The notes under the pieces: generated by a model
The model's input: the letters and a program-made list of their open reading frames with translations, nothing else
The model's database searches: none
Told to the model about the DNA's origin: nothing
Assembly: GCF_004342285.1 (NCBI RefSeq)
Contig: NZ_SMCV01000004.1
Coordinates: 124,001 to 188,000, forward strand
Direction of reading: 5' to 3'
Length of the DNA: 64,000 nucleotides
Source of the DNA: Klebsiella sp. BIGb0138
GTDB taxonomy: Bacteria > Pseudomonadota > Gammaproteobacteria > Enterobacterales > Enterobacteriaceae
Part shown: positions 16,286-26,616 of the stretch, piece after piece
How the letters are laid out: each line of letters starts with the position of its first letter
Position numbering within the stretch: the stretch's first letter is position 1
Program-made: the position numbers and the translations under genes

Positions 16286-18001
16286 TCAAGGTACGATCGG
16301 CGCAGGTACCGGCTGCGTCGGCGCGCTGCTCACCTGGCCGTTGCGCATGACCTGCGCAACCTGTTGCTTCTCCATATTCACCGCGCTGAGTTGGCCGTTC
16401 ACCGTAGGCTTCAGCGGGGCGTCAGCCAGCAGACTGCCGCTGGCGGTCAGCTGAAAATTGCCATCGCCGGCAACCGGTAGCGCGGGCCAGCCCCACCCCT
16501 GCAGGATATTCAGCGGAACGCCGCGGCCGTTGAGGCTCAGGGTGACCTGGCGCTGAGGAAGCTGCGATACCACCGCGCTGGCCTGCAGAATACCGCGTTC
16601 GGTAAAGGCGCTGAGTTCGCTGATATTCACCGTTGCGGCGTTCGCGCTGAGCTTCAGCGACGGGCGGCGGACGTCGATGCGGTTAAAGGTCGCGGCGGCG
16701 GCATTCAGCGTCGCGCTGCCGTTCCATATGCCCCAGCGGCGATCTTTCACCAGCTGTAGTTCCCCGCCGTAACCGTCAAGGGCGGTGATCTGCCACGGGA
16801 AGGTGGGATCGATGTCGATCACCAGGTTGCGGCTGGCGCCAAATTTTTTCAGCGTCAGGCTTTGTAACCACGTCGGCAGCGGCTCCATCCACAGCTGCTT
16901 CCAGTTTGCGGGGAGGGTGTATTCCAGCCCGGCAAAGGCGGTGTCATCCAGCACCAGGGCGTTACCGGCGCGCAGCCAGTTGCCGGAGGTGCGTACCATT
17001 CCGCCTTCCCAGCGCGAGGTGAACTGACGCAGCGCGATACCCTGCGGCGAGAATTCGGCATTGGCGATCGGGTCAAACAGATGCAGCGAGCCGTTAATGA
17101 ACTCACTGGCGTTCATCGATAGGGTGCCGTCCTCGCTCTGCCAGCCGCCCTGGCTCAGGGTCAGGTTACGCAGGTTAAGGTCGAGGTCGGTAACCGCCCA
17201 GTCCGGCCCCTGCAGGCGGGCATCGGTGATATCGAGACGGCCAATTTGCAGCGCAGGGACGGTGGTGAGCGGGGTGAAAAACGCCGTCAGCGATTTGTCG
17301 CTCTGCAGGCGAATTTCATTGAGCTGCAGGTTATCCACCCGCCAGCTGCCGTCGGCGCTGCGTTTGGCGTTGCCGGTCAGGGTGCCGCGGGCGATATCGG
17401 CGCCGAGGGTGGATAGCGTCACTTCGCCATTATCGATACTTCCCTGAATCAGCACGTTGCTGGCGTCAACGCCGTTGAGGGTAAGCGAACCCGCGCTCAT
17501 CTGAATCTGCGTTTTTTTACCCAGCACATCGCCCGCTTCCGGCGCCCACGGGCTGACGCCGCCGGTCACCCGCTGCGCGCTCAGCTCCCAGCCGCTTTCC
17601 GGGCTGTTAAACGCCATATTGCGCAACTGCAGGCGGTCGGCAGCAAAGGGTAAAGAGGAGGAAGAGGGGGAAAGATTTAATGTCCCGTCGCTGAGCACAA
17701 TCTCGTTGGCATGCAGCGGGTCGCTGAACTGGCGGGTGCTGAAGCCGATATCCACCGCTTTCGCCACCAGCGTCGGCGGTTTGCCGTCGCGACCGAAGGT
17801 GACATTTTGCAGCTGCAGGTGAAGAGGGGAAGAGAAGTTGTGCTCCATCGCATCGAAGGAAACCTGCCAGCCGGTGCCGTCGCTCAACCAGGCGCTGGCC
17901 TGACGTGACCCCCAGTGGGTCTGGAGCAGGAAATAGAGGGCAATCACCACCACCAGCAGGGCGATCGCTAGCCACAGAATCAGCTTTCCAATAAATTTCA
18001 T
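16286..18001 (-). CDS. yicH: AsmA family protein YicH
   Basis: 571 residues with a single N-terminal membrane anchor (MKFIGKLILWLAIALLVVVI) and a long periplasmic region with AsmA-type repeats of alternating strands (for example the end segment NGQLSAVNMEKQQVAQVM). AsmA proteins bridge the inner and outer membranes and are linked to phospholipid transport; YicH itself is little characterised. The start at 18001 matches the E. coli protein; an upstream in-frame ATG adds eight residues. In E. coli it lies downstream of xanP on the same strand, as here. Confidence 0.92.
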   Translation of the reverse strand: MKFIGKLILWLAIALLVVVIALYFLLQTHWGSRQASAWLSDGTGWQVSFDAMEHNFSSPLHLQLQNVTFGRDGKPPTLVAKAVDIGFSTRQFSDPLHANEIVLSDGTLNLSPSSSSLPFAADRLQLRNMAFNSPESGWELSAQRVTGGVSPWAPEAGDVLGKKTQIQMSAGSLTLNGVDASNVLIQGSIDNGEVTLSTLGADIARGTLTGNAKRSADGSWRVDNLQLNEIRLQSDKSLTAFFTPLTTVPALQIGRLDITDARLQGPDWAVTDLDLNLRNLTLSQGGWQSEDGTLSMNASEFINGSLHLFDPIANAEFSPQGIALRQFTSRWEGGMVRTSGNWLRAGNALVLDDTAFAGLEYTLPANWKQLWMEPLPTWLQSLTLKKFGASRNLVIDIDPTFPWQITALDGYGGELQLVKDRRWGIWNGSATLNAAAATFNRIDVRRPSLKLSANAATVNISELSAFTERGILQASAVVSQLPQRQVTLSLNGRGVPLNILQGWGWPALPVAGDGNFQLTASGSLLADAPLKPTVNGQLSAVNMEKQQVAQVMRNGQVSSAPTQPVPAPIVP

Positions 18002-18199
18002 GATCTTCCATCCTGAGAAGTGCACATAGGGCTGTTATGCACGATTTATGCGCAATCCTCAAGACAGGAGTTGTTTATTTGAATGACAGAGTGATGGGAG
18101 ATACGTTTTATTCAGCCATACCCGGAGGGCGGTGTGAAGGCCGCATCCGGGATATTCTGCCGTTATCCCGGCAGGCCATGCGCCACCGGGGCTACGGGT

Positions 18200-19591
18200 T
18201 TAATTCTTCTCTGGCGGGAACACTAAATTCAGCACAATCGCGGTGATCCCCCCGGCGGCGATGCCAGAGGAGAGCAGGTTCTTCAGCCAGTCAGGGGCGA
18301 ACTGCAGAATCAGCGGCTGCTGGGAAACGCCGAGACCCACCGCCAGCGACAGGGCGATAATCAGAATCGCGCGGCGGTTGAGCGGTTCGCGGGAGACGAT
18401 ACGCACCCCGGAAGCGGCGATGGTGCCGAACATGACCAGCGTCGCGCCGCCGAGTACCGGCTCCGGAATGTGCTGGACAAAGCCGCTCACCGCCGGGAAC
18501 AGCCCGAGGACGATCAGCATCAGCGCCACCACAAAACCGACGTAGCGGCTGGCGACGCCGGTCAGCTGAATCACGCCGTTATTCTGGCCGAAACAGGAGT
18601 TCGGGAAGGTGTTGAAGACGGCGGAGACAAAGGAGTTCAGGCCGTTGGCCAGCACGCCGCCTTTCAGGCGCTTCATGTACAGCGGGCCGGAAACCGGCTG
18701 CTCGGAAACGTCAGAGGTGGCGGTGATATCGCCAATGGTTTCCAGGGAGGTGATCATAAACACCAGCATCAGCGGCAGCAGCAGGCTCCAGTCGATGCCC
18801 AGGCCGTAGTAGAGCGGGGTCGGTACCGTAATCAGACTATCGTTGGCAGGCGCGCTATTTGCCGGCAGCATATCAAGCAGCCATGCCGCCAGATAACCCG
18901 CCGCCATGGCGATAACCAGCGACGCGATGCGCAGGTAGGGGTTGCGCTGGCGGTTGAGGATAATGATCAGCGCCAGGACGATACCCGCCAGCAGCAGATT
19001 TTTCGGCGCGCCGAAGGTATGGTCGGCCATCGCCGCATAGCCGCCGCCGATGGAGGTCAGCCCGACCTGAATCAGCGACAGGCCGATAATCATCACCACC
19101 ACGCCGGAGACCAGCGGGGTAATCACCCGCCGCGCCAGGTGCAGAACGCGCGAGATGACCATTTCCGTACAGCTGGCCAGCATCAGGGTGCCGAACAGCG
19201 CGGCCATCATCGTCGGCACGTCGGCGCCGCCGGTTTTGAGCGCGGTACCGCCCATAATCAGCGGGGCGACGAAGTTAAAGCTGGTGCCCTGGATCGAGAG
19301 CAAGCCGGAACCGACCGGTCCCCAGGCTTTAATCTGAATAATGGATGCCACGCCGGAAGCGAACAGCGACATGCTGATGATGTGCTGCGTATCCTGGGCC
19401 GGGAGGCCCAGCGCCTGACAGATTAATAACGCCGGGGTGATGACCGCGACAAACATCGCCAGCAGATGCTGGAAGGCGGCGAACAGGGTTTGCGGCAGCG
19501 GCGGGCGGTCTTCGAGGCGGTAGATTAATTCGCTGGTTGTTTTATGCGCAACCGGTTGCGCAGCTTCTGACTCGGCGGTGTTAACGGACAT
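18200..19591 (-). CDS. xanP: Xanthine permease XanP
   Basis: 463 residues, nearly identical in pattern to E. coli XanP (YicE), a proton-coupled xanthine importer of the NCS2/NAT family. Fourteen hydrophobic segments are visible, with the family signature [10 protein letters not shown] around residue 324 and the substrate-site segment [15 protein letters not shown] around 270. The start MSVNTAES at 19591 matches the family; five upstream residues are excluded. A perfect PurR-type palindrome lies 55 bases upstream (19646-19657). In E. coli the next gene on this side is gltS; here it is glpK. Confidence 0.96.
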   Translation of the reverse strand: MSVNTAESEAAQPVAHKTTSELIYRLEDRPPLPQTLFAAFQHLLAMFVAVITPALLICQALGLPAQDTQHIISMSLFASGVASIIQIKAWGPVGSGLLSIQGTSFNFVAPLIMGGTALKTGGADVPTMMAALFGTLMLASCTEMVISRVLHLARRVITPLVSGVVVMIIGLSLIQVGLTSIGGGYAAMADHTFGAPKNLLLAGIVLALIIILNRQRNPYLRIASLVIAMAAGYLAAWLLDMLPANSAPANDSLITVPTPLYYGLGIDWSLLLPLMLVFMITSLETIGDITATSDVSEQPVSGPLYMKRLKGGVLANGLNSFVSAVFNTFPNSCFGQNNGVIQLTGVASRYVGFVVALMLIVLGLFPAVSGFVQHIPEPVLGGATLVMFGTIAASGVRIVSREPLNRRAILIIALSLAVGLGVSQQPLILQFAPDWLKNLLSSGIAAGGITAIVLNLVFPPEKN

Positions 19592-19645
19592 CACAAACGA
19601 TCCCAAGGTGGCAAAGCGGGAATTTTATCGGACTGTAGTGCAAAA

Positions 19646-19657
19646 GCAAACGTTTGC
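19646..19657. promoter_or_regulatory. Putative PurR operator upstream of xanP
   Basis: GCAAACGTTTGC is a perfect 12-base palindrome with the PurR core (GCAAACGTTTGC/T). It lies 55 bases upstream of the xanP start. A second partial half (GCGTTTGC) follows at 19660-19667. Control of a purine-base permease by PurR would be logical. Confidence 0.65.
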
Positions 19658-19732
19658 CAGCGTTTGCTGAGAAATATTTATCCGGCCAATTAACGTGGAT
19701 GATGGGGCGGTGTTCCCTCTCTCCCGTTACCG

Positions 19733-19771
19733 TGAAAAAAGAGCCCGGGGAGGCTCACGCCTTCCCCGGGC
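19733..19771 (-). terminator. Intrinsic terminator downstream of glpK
   Basis: On the minus strand, a GC-rich stem (GCCCGGGG..GGC pairing with GCC..CCCCGGGC, four-base loop) is followed by CTCTTTTTTC. It lies 59 bases beyond the glpK stop, so glpFK transcription should end here, without glpX. Confidence 0.85.
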
Positions 19772-19829
19772 TATCAGGAGAAATCGCGGGCCCCGGCAGG
19801 CACACGCAGCCAGGGCCGTTCAGAGCGCG

Positions 19830-21359
<1,530 letters not shown>

Positions 21360-22208
21360 TTACAGCGAAGCGTTGTGTTGCGTCGTCGAGGAGGGGGTTT
21401 CTGATTCTTCCTCGACGCAGGTGTCGCAGGGCAGATGGCGGCCAATCAGTTTGCGATAGCAGAACGCGCCCAGCGCGGCGCCAACCACCGGTGCGCACAG
21501 CGGCACCAGGAAATAAGGGATATCTTTGCCACCGGTGAAGGCGACCTCACCCCAGCCTGCCAGCCAGGCGAAAGTTTTTGGGCCAAGATCGCGCGCCGGG
21601 TTCATCGCAAAACCGGTCAACGGCCCCATGGACGCGCCGATAACGGCGATTAGCAGGCCAATCAGCAGCGGCGCCAGCGGGCCGCGCGGGATACCGTTGC
21701 CGTCGTCGGTCAGCGCCAGAATCACGCCCATCAGGATAGCGGTTATCACCATTTCTACCGCGAAAGCCTGCACAAAATTGATATGCGGATTCGGGTAAGT
21801 GGAGAAGATGCCGGCCAGTTCAAGACTTTCGACGCTACCGCGCACCATATTGTGGCTGTGTTCGAAATCGAAGAAAAGATTGTAGTAAAGCCCGTAAACT
21901 AAGGCCGCTGCGCAAAAAGCGCCGGCGAATTGAGAAATGATAAAAGGAACAACTTTGCGCCCGTCGAAGCAGGCAAACAGCCACAGTGCGATGGTGACCG
22001 CGGGGTTAAGGTGAGCGCCGGATACGCCCGCGGTCAGGTAGATAGCCATCGCTACCCCCAGACCCCAGATGATGCTGATTTCCCACTGACCGAAGCTGGC
22101 TCCCGCAACTTTGAGCGCAGCGACGCACCCAACGCCGAAAAAGATCAACAACCCGGTACCGAGGAACTCTGCGATGCACTGGCCTTTTAATGTTGATGTT
22201 TGGCTCAT
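21360..22208 (-). CDS. glpF: Glycerol facilitator GlpF
   Basis: 282 residues of the aquaglyceroporin family, an inner-membrane channel for glycerol. Both NPA-type pore motifs are present: SGAHLNPAVTIA around residue 65 and GFAMNPARDLGP around 200, the second with the Arg of the selectivity filter. I start it at 22208 (MSQTSTLKGQ), the known N-terminus with CAGGA upstream; the open frame extends 61 codons farther into the promoter. The upstream region keeps the GlpR operators of E. coli glpF. Confidence 0.97.
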   Translation of the reverse strand: MSQTSTLKGQCIAEFLGTGLLIFFGVGCVAALKVAGASFGQWEISIIWGLGVAMAIYLTAGVSGAHLNPAVTIALWLFACFDGRKVVPFIISQFAGAFCAAALVYGLYYNLFFDFEHSHNMVRGSVESLELAGIFSTYPNPHINFVQAFAVEMVITAILMGVILALTDDGNGIPRGPLAPLLIGLLIAVIGASMGPLTGFAMNPARDLGPKTFAWLAGWGEVAFTGGKDIPYFLVPLCAPVVGAALGAFCYRKLIGRHLPCDTCVEEESETPSSTTQHNASL

Positions 22209-22284
22209 ATCGAATCCTGAAGCGAAGTGGTGATTATTGTATCTATGAAGGTCGAAGACGACCACGCTGCCTTGTAGGCATAGT

Positions 22285-22345
22285 GTTAATTTATCGTTAA
22301 CGAACAAAAACGAGAAATATCGAAATATAAATGTGTGTGCTGCGT
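22285..22345 (-). promoter_or_regulatory. glpFK promoter region with GlpR operator-like sites
   Basis: The block from TTATCGTTAACGAACA (22291-22306) to AACGAGAAATATCGAAATAT (22309-22328) closely follows the E. coli glpF upstream region, which binds the GlpR repressor at tandem TTCG..CGAA-like sites. The adjoining ATGTGTGTGCTGCG may belong to the CRP-dependent part. Confidence 0.7.
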
Positions 22346-22615
22346 CAAGAAAATGAGCGTTTTCGCGCCATAAACGCGTGTTGTGACACATTTACGCCCC
22401 CCGGCAGGCGAATTTTGTTAACCCATTGATTAACAATTGCGGGAGAAGTTCCGGGGAAACGAGCCGGATGGGCCAGGTATAGACTGAAAAGTGTTGCAAA
22501 CCGCAATCTGCGCGGGTTGTCGCTGGACAGGGGCGGCGGGGATTCATACAATCGACAGCATCACCACAGTAGTGCGCTTATTTTCGTTAAGGCGTCACCG
22601 CGTAGGTACACAAAA

Positions 22616-22715
22616 TCATTCGGGATGCGGCACGACGGCAAGCGAATGAATCCTCGCAAACTGAAAGTGAGCGAGGGGGCCCGCTAACGCAGAAGCAGCT
22701 TGAAGGATGACGTGT
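22616..22715. repeat. ERIC element (internally shortened) upstream of zapB
   Basis: About 100 bases with the ERIC landmarks: CATTCGGGATGCGGC..GGCAAG at one end, GTGAGCGAG in the middle and AACGCAGAAGCAGCTTGAAG followed by GATGACGTGTA at the other. Compared with the copy before rpmB, the central stem is shortened. It ends 43 bases before the zapB start. Confidence 0.82.
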
Positions 22716-22758
22716 ACGGGATAGTACTCTATCAACGCCTTGCAAGTTCAGGAGAGGT

Positions 22759-23004
22759 ATGACGATGTCATTAGAAGTGTTTGAGAAATTAGAATCAAAA
22801 GTACAGCAGGCGATTGATACCATCACTCTGTTGCAGATGGAAATCGAAGAGCTGAAAGAAAAAAACAACGCGCTGGCGCAGGAAGTTCAGGGCGCGCAGC
22901 ACAGCCGTGAAGAGCTGGAGCGTGAAAACGGCCAGCTGAGAGAACAACAGCAGGGCTGGCAGGATCGTCTGCAGGCGCTGCTGGGCCGCATGGAAGAAGT
23001 GTAA
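22759..23004 (+). CDS. zapB: Cell division factor ZapB
   Basis: 81 residues, almost wholly a coiled coil ([20 protein letters not shown] through [20 protein letters not shown]) ending in LLGRMEEV, as in E. coli ZapB. ZapB joins the Z ring via ZapA and links it to MatP and the Ter macrodomain. A CAGGAGAGGT ribosome-binding site precedes the start. It is divergent from glpF, as in E. coli. Downstream comes sbp, not rraA/menG on the opposite strand as in E. coli, which marks a rearrangement junction. Confidence 0.97.
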   Translation: MTMSLEVFEKLESKVQQAIDTITLLQMEIEELKEKNNALAQEVQGAQHSREELERENGQLREQQQGWQDRLQALLGRMEEV

Positions 23005-23017
23005 CCCACTGATTCCC

Positions 23018-23041
23018 ACCCTCTCCCGTTCGGGGGAGGGT
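23018..23041 (+). terminator. Hairpin after zapB
   Basis: ACCCTCTCCCG pairs with CGGGGGAGGGT across a very short loop, 14 bases beyond the zapB stop. It is followed by CGCCTTACTCCC without a T-run, so termination is likely but not certain. Confidence 0.5.
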
Positions 23042-23160
23042 CGCCTTACTCCCTTCTTATATACTCACAAGTTATAGCCAATCTTTTTTTATTCTTTAAT
23101 CATTGAATCGCTTTCTGGCACGCTTAACGCATCACAACACGACATAAAGAGAGCGGTGCG

Positions 23161-24150
23161 ATGAATAAGTGGGGCGTTGGGTTAACTCTGTTGCTGGCAT
23201 CCGCCAGCGTTCTGGCAAAAGACATTCAGTTATTAAACGTATCTTATGATCCAACGCGCGAGCTGTACGAACAGTACAACAAAGCCTTCAGCGCGCACTG
23301 GAAACAAGAGACCGGCGACAACGTGGTGATCCGTCAGTCGCATGGCGGCTCCGGCAAGCAGGCGACGTCGGTGATTAACGGTATCGAAGCCGATGTGGTG
23401 ACGTTGGCGCTGGCCTATGATGTTGATGCGATTGCTGAACGCGGTCGTATTGATAAAAACTGGCTGAAACGCCTGCCGGATAACTCCGCGCCGTATACCT
23501 CGACCATCGTGTTCCTCGTGCGTAAAGGCAACCCGAAGCAAATTCATGACTGGAACGACCTGATTAAACCGGGTGTGTCGATCATTACGCCGAACCCGAA
23601 AAGCTCCGGCGGCGCGCGCTGGAACTACCTGGCGGCCTGGGGCTACGCGCTGCACCAGAATAACGGCGACCAGGCTAAGGCCCAGGAGTTTGTGAAGGCG
23701 TTGTATAAAAACGTGGAAGTGCTGGACTCCGGCGCGCGCGGCGCGACCAACACCTTTGTTGAGCGCGGCATCGGCGACGTGCTGATTGCGTGGGAAAACG
23801 AAGCGCTGCTGGCGGCTAATGAGCTGGGCAAAGATAAGTTTGAAATCGTCACGCCGAGCGAATCGATTCTTGCCGAACCGACCGTCTCCGTAGTGGATAA
23901 AGTGGTCGACAAAAAAGGCACCCGTCAGGTGGCTGAAGCCTACCTGAAGTATCTCTACTCGCCGGAAGGCCAGGAGATCGCGGCGAAGAACTTCTATCGT
24001 CCACGTGACCCGGCAGTGGCGAAGAAATATGCCGATGAATTCCCGAAACTGAAGCTGTTTACCATCGACCAGGAGTTCGGCGGCTGGACCAAAGCCCAGA
24101 AAGACCACTTCTCGAACGGCGGCACCTTCGATCAAATCAGTCAGCGTTAA
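23161..24150 (+). CDS. sbp: Periplasmic sulfate-binding protein
   Basis: 329 residues with a short signal peptide ([20 protein letters not shown]) and a PBP2-type sulfate-binding fold. Family markers are [30 protein letters not shown] and [15 protein letters not shown], which hold the sulfate-contact residues. Sbp delivers sulfate to the CysTWA ABC transporter, encoded elsewhere. The 156-base upstream gap is AT-rich and would hold a CysB-dependent promoter. In E. coli the gene before sbp is pfkA; here it is zapB. Confidence 0.97.
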   Translation: MNKWGVGLTLLLASASVLAKDIQLLNVSYDPTRELYEQYNKAFSAHWKQETGDNVVIRQSHGGSGKQATSVINGIEADVVTLALAYDVDAIAERGRIDKNWLKRLPDNSAPYTSTIVFLVRKGNPKQIHDWNDLIKPGVSIITPNPKSSGGARWNYLAAWGYALHQNNGDQAKAQEFVKALYKNVEVLDSGARGATNTFVERGIGDVLIAWENEALLAANELGKDKFEIVTPSESILAEPTVSVVDKVVDKKGTRQVAEAYLKYLYSPEGQEIAAKNFYRPRDPAVAKKYADEFPKLKLFTIDQEFGGWTKAQKDHFSNGGTFDQISQR

Positions 24151-24160
24151 TCTCCCTGAA

Positions 24161-24190
24161 CGCCCGGTTAAACAACCGGGCGTTTTCTTT
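24161..24190 (+). terminator. Intrinsic terminator of sbp
   Basis: CGCCCGGTT and AACCGGGCG form a nine-base-pair stem with a short loop, followed by TTTTCTTTT, eleven bases after the sbp stop. Confidence 0.88.
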
Positions 24191-24238
24191 TAGTCATCAA
24201 ATTACGCTACTCTTCCGTTTCTGGTTCGACAGGAAAAG

Positions 24239-25003
24239 ATGATGAGAAGAGTAAAATCCCTTGTATGGCTGCTGCTGGTGCTCGCGCTGGCTGCGGCGGC
24301 GGGCGGCGGGTACTGGCTGCATTCCGGTAATCCTGACGCTTTGCGGCAGATTGTTTTGCAGCAGTGTGTTCCCAATCAACAGCAGCATCAAACTCCCTCG
24401 CCATGCGCCGAGGTGAATCTGCAGGGCGGCTACGTGCTGTTTAAAGATCGCAACGGGCCATTACAGTATTTACTGATGCCGACCTGGCGGATTAACGGTA
24501 CCGAAAGTCCTCTGCTGCTAAACCCGTTGACGGCAAACTTTTTCTGGCAGGCCTGGCAAGGGCGCGAAATCCTGAGCCAACGCCGCGGTTCGCCAATACC
24601 GGATAATGCCGTCTCGCTAGCGATTAACTCCCGGACCGGGCGTACGCAAAACCATTTCCATATTCATATTTCCTGCTTACGCGAAGATGTGCGCGCGCAG
24701 CTGGACAGCCATGCCGCGGCGATCAGCAGCCGCTGGCTGCCGCTTCCCGGCGGCCTGCTCGGCCATGAATATCTGGCCCGTCGGGTTACCGAAGCCGAGC
24801 TGGCGCAGCGCAGCCCGTTCCTGATGCTGGCGGAAGAGGTGCCGGACGCGCGTGAGCATATGGGGCGCTTTGCGCTGGCGATGGCGCAGCAGAGCGATGG
24901 TTCGCTGGTTTTGCTGGCGACCGAACGTAACCTGTTGGTTTTGAATCGCGCCTCAGCAGAAGAGATTCAGGACCATCGGTGCGCGATCCTGACACAACGC
25001 TAG
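24239..25003 (+). CDS. cdh: CDP-diacylglycerol pyrophosphatase
   Basis: 254 residues with an N-terminal membrane anchor ([20 protein letters not shown]) and a HIT-like catalytic domain. The histidine motif is visible as [12 protein letters not shown] around residue 137. Cdh hydrolyses CDP-diacylglycerol to phosphatidate and CMP in phospholipid metabolism. It follows sbp, as in E. coli. The gene after it differs: E. coli has tpiA, while here, as in Salmonella, a riboside-kinase cassette intervenes. Confidence 0.95.
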   Translation: MMRRVKSLVWLLLVLALAAAAGGGYWLHSGNPDALRQIVLQQCVPNQQQHQTPSPCAEVNLQGGYVLFKDRNGPLQYLLMPTWRINGTESPLLLNPLTANFFWQAWQGREILSQRRGSPIPDNAVSLAINSRTGRTQNHFHIHISCLREDVRAQLDSHAAAISSRWLPLPGGLLGHEYLARRVTEAELAQRSPFLMLAEEVPDAREHMGRFALAMAQQSDGSLVLLATERNLLVLNRASAEEIQDHRCAILTQR

Positions 25004-25088
25004 TTTCCCTTCCATCGGCTCTCCTGCTGCTATCTTGTTGATTCTCATCCTTGTTTGATCAAGGGTGAGGATCCGTATGTAAAATTAA

Positions 25089-25104
25089 TGTGAATTCGAT
25101 CAAA
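25089..25104. promoter_or_regulatory. Possible CRP site upstream of the riboside cassette
   Basis: TGTGA, six bases, then TCAAA resembles the CRP consensus (TGTGA-N6-TCACA) with a perfect left half. It overlaps the left edge of the large palindrome at 25101, suggesting competition between catabolite activation and a specific repressor. Confidence 0.45.
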
Positions 25105-25134
25105 AGATATAAAGGTATACCTTTATATCTTTTG
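25101..25134. promoter_or_regulatory. 34-base perfect palindrome, probable operator of the riboside cassette
   Basis: The 17 bases from 25101 (CAAAAGATATAAAGGTA) are exactly complementary to the next 17 with no spacer. It lies 138 bases upstream of the transporter start and 97 bases after cdh. The likely ligand is the GntR-type regulator encoded at the end of the cassette. As RNA it would also form a long hairpin and might end cdh transcripts. Confidence 0.65.
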
Positions 25135-25192
25135 GGATCTCGTTACACTCTCCCCATAGTCATCACCGGCTACCTGGCCGATGACTTATCCA

Positions 25193-25206
25193 TAAAAACG
25201 TTTTTA
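25193..25206. promoter_or_regulatory. 14-base palindrome near the cassette promoter
   Basis: TAAAAACGTTTTTA is a perfect palindrome 66 bases upstream of the transporter start. A central CG with symmetric arms is common in LacI-type operators, but no such regulator is nearby, so its role is uncertain. Confidence 0.35.
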
Positions 25207-25271
25207 TTTCACGTAGTGACATCATTAATTGTTTGTCAGATTTGCGCTTAATAGCGTAAAGGAATATCAAC

Positions 25272-26606
25272 ATGAAACTTTCTATCGTGGAAAAAATCGG
25301 CTTCGGCGCAGGGGATATGGCGATAAACGTTGTGATTATCGCCATGCAGCTGCTCCTCGCTTATTTCTATACCGATATTTATGGCCTCAGCGCGGCAGAT
25401 GTCGGCGTCTTGTTTGTGGTTGTACGGATGATCGATGCCGTTATCGATCCGGCGATGGGGGTACTTACCGATAAACTGAACACGCGCTGGGGACGCTATC
25501 GTCCGTGGCTACTGTGGTTCGCCATCCCTTTTGGTTTCGCCGTTTACCTGATGTTTATCACCCCTGATATGGTTTATCTGGCCAAGCTGGCGTGGGCGTA
25601 TGGTACCTATATTTTGATGACCCTGATTTATACCGCCATTACCATTCCCTATATTTCGATGATTGGCGTCATTACCCCGGATCCTGTCGAACGGCTAAGC
25701 GCAAACGGCTACCGGTTCGTCATGACTAAAATCGCCGCATTCCTGGTCACGATTGTGGTTCCGATGCTGGCGGTGTGGCTGGGGCAGGGCAATAAGGCGA
25801 TGGGGTATCAGCTTTCCATGGGATTGATGGGGGCGATGGGGTCGCTGCTGTTTATCTTCTGTTTTCTGACGACCCGCGAGCGAAGTGAACCGGAAATTAC
25901 CGCCCTGCCGCTCGGCCAGCAATTTAAGTATCTGTTGCGTAACGATCAGTGGATTATCCTCGGCATGGTGATTTTGCTGCTGATGTGCGGCTACGTCATT
26001 CGCGGCTCCGTCGCGGCATATTACGCCAAGTACTTCCTGAACGGCGGCGATAGTCTGATTTCACCATTCCTGACCACGGGCGTTGTTGCGTCGATTTTAG
26101 CTATGGTGGCGACCACCTGGCTGACCCGGTTCTGGGACAAAATTAAGCTGTTCCGCTATACCCAGCTGATCACCTTTGTCCTGAGCACCCTGATGTATTT
26201 CTTCGTCGGGCGGGAAAACCTCGCGCTGGCGTTCGCGTTCTACTTCCTCATCAATTTTTTCTGCGACATGCAAATGCCGGTGTTCTGGTCCTCTATCGCC
26301 GAAGCCGTGGATTACGGTGAACAGAAAACCGGGATCCGCGTTTCTGGTCTCGCTTTTGGCGGCATTCTCTTTTTCCAGAAATTCGGTATGGGGGTCGCAG
26401 GCGGCATACTGGGTTTCCTGCTGAGCCATTTCGGTTACCAGGCCGATGTTGAACAAAGCGTGCGTTCGTTAACCGGTATCGCGCTGATGATGACGTTAAT
26501 TCCGGCATTGTTCCATCTGATCGTCGGCCTTCTGATGAAAAAATATCTGATTAATAACAACTATTATCGTGATATCCAGAGTGCGCTGACCGAGCGTCAG
26601 GCATAA
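25272..26606 (+). CDS. GPH family (MelB-like) glycoside:cation symporter
   Basis: 444 residues with 12 membrane helices of the glycoside-pentoside-hexuronide:cation symporter family. The family signature DAVIDPAMGVLTDKLNTRWGRYRPW is clear around residues 54-78, with the conserved second-half motif SIAEAVDYGEQKTGIR. It would import a sugar or riboside with Na+ or H+. AAAGGA precedes the start. It is the first gene of a cassette with a kinase ten bases downstream and an ADP-ribosylglycohydrolase-like enzyme. By context the cargo is probably a riboside, possibly aminoimidazole riboside; this is inference. Confidence 0.9.
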   Translation: MKLSIVEKIGFGAGDMAINVVIIAMQLLLAYFYTDIYGLSAADVGVLFVVVRMIDAVIDPAMGVLTDKLNTRWGRYRPWLLWFAIPFGFAVYLMFITPDMVYLAKLAWAYGTYILMTLIYTAITIPYISMIGVITPDPVERLSANGYRFVMTKIAAFLVTIVVPMLAVWLGQGNKAMGYQLSMGLMGAMGSLLFIFCFLTTRERSEPEITALPLGQQFKYLLRNDQWIILGMVILLLMCGYVIRGSVAAYYAKYFLNGGDSLISPFLTTGVVASILAMVATTWLTRFWDKIKLFRYTQLITFVLSTLMYFFVGRENLALAFAFYFLINFFCDMQMPVFWSSIAEAVDYGEQKTGIRVSGLAFGGILFFQKFGMGVAGGILGFLLSHFGYQADVEQSVRSLTGIALMMTLIPALFHLIVGLLMKKYLINNNYYRDIQSALTERQA

Positions 26607-26616
26607 GGAGACGAAA

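Noticed and set aside
18470-19426. 318-codon open frame antisense to xanP
   Set aside because: Its protein is a low-complexity Gln/His/Arg-rich string and it lies wholly opposite a well-conserved gene; a GC-rich codon shadow.
23233-24135. 300-codon open frame antisense to sbp
   Set aside because: Exact shadow of the sbp gene with no family features or ribosome-binding site.
24237-25003. cdh as a beta-lactamase or other secreted hydrolase because of its N-terminal hydrophobic stretch
   Set aside because: The HIT-like HFHIH motif and context after sbp identify CDP-diacylglycerol pyrophosphatase.
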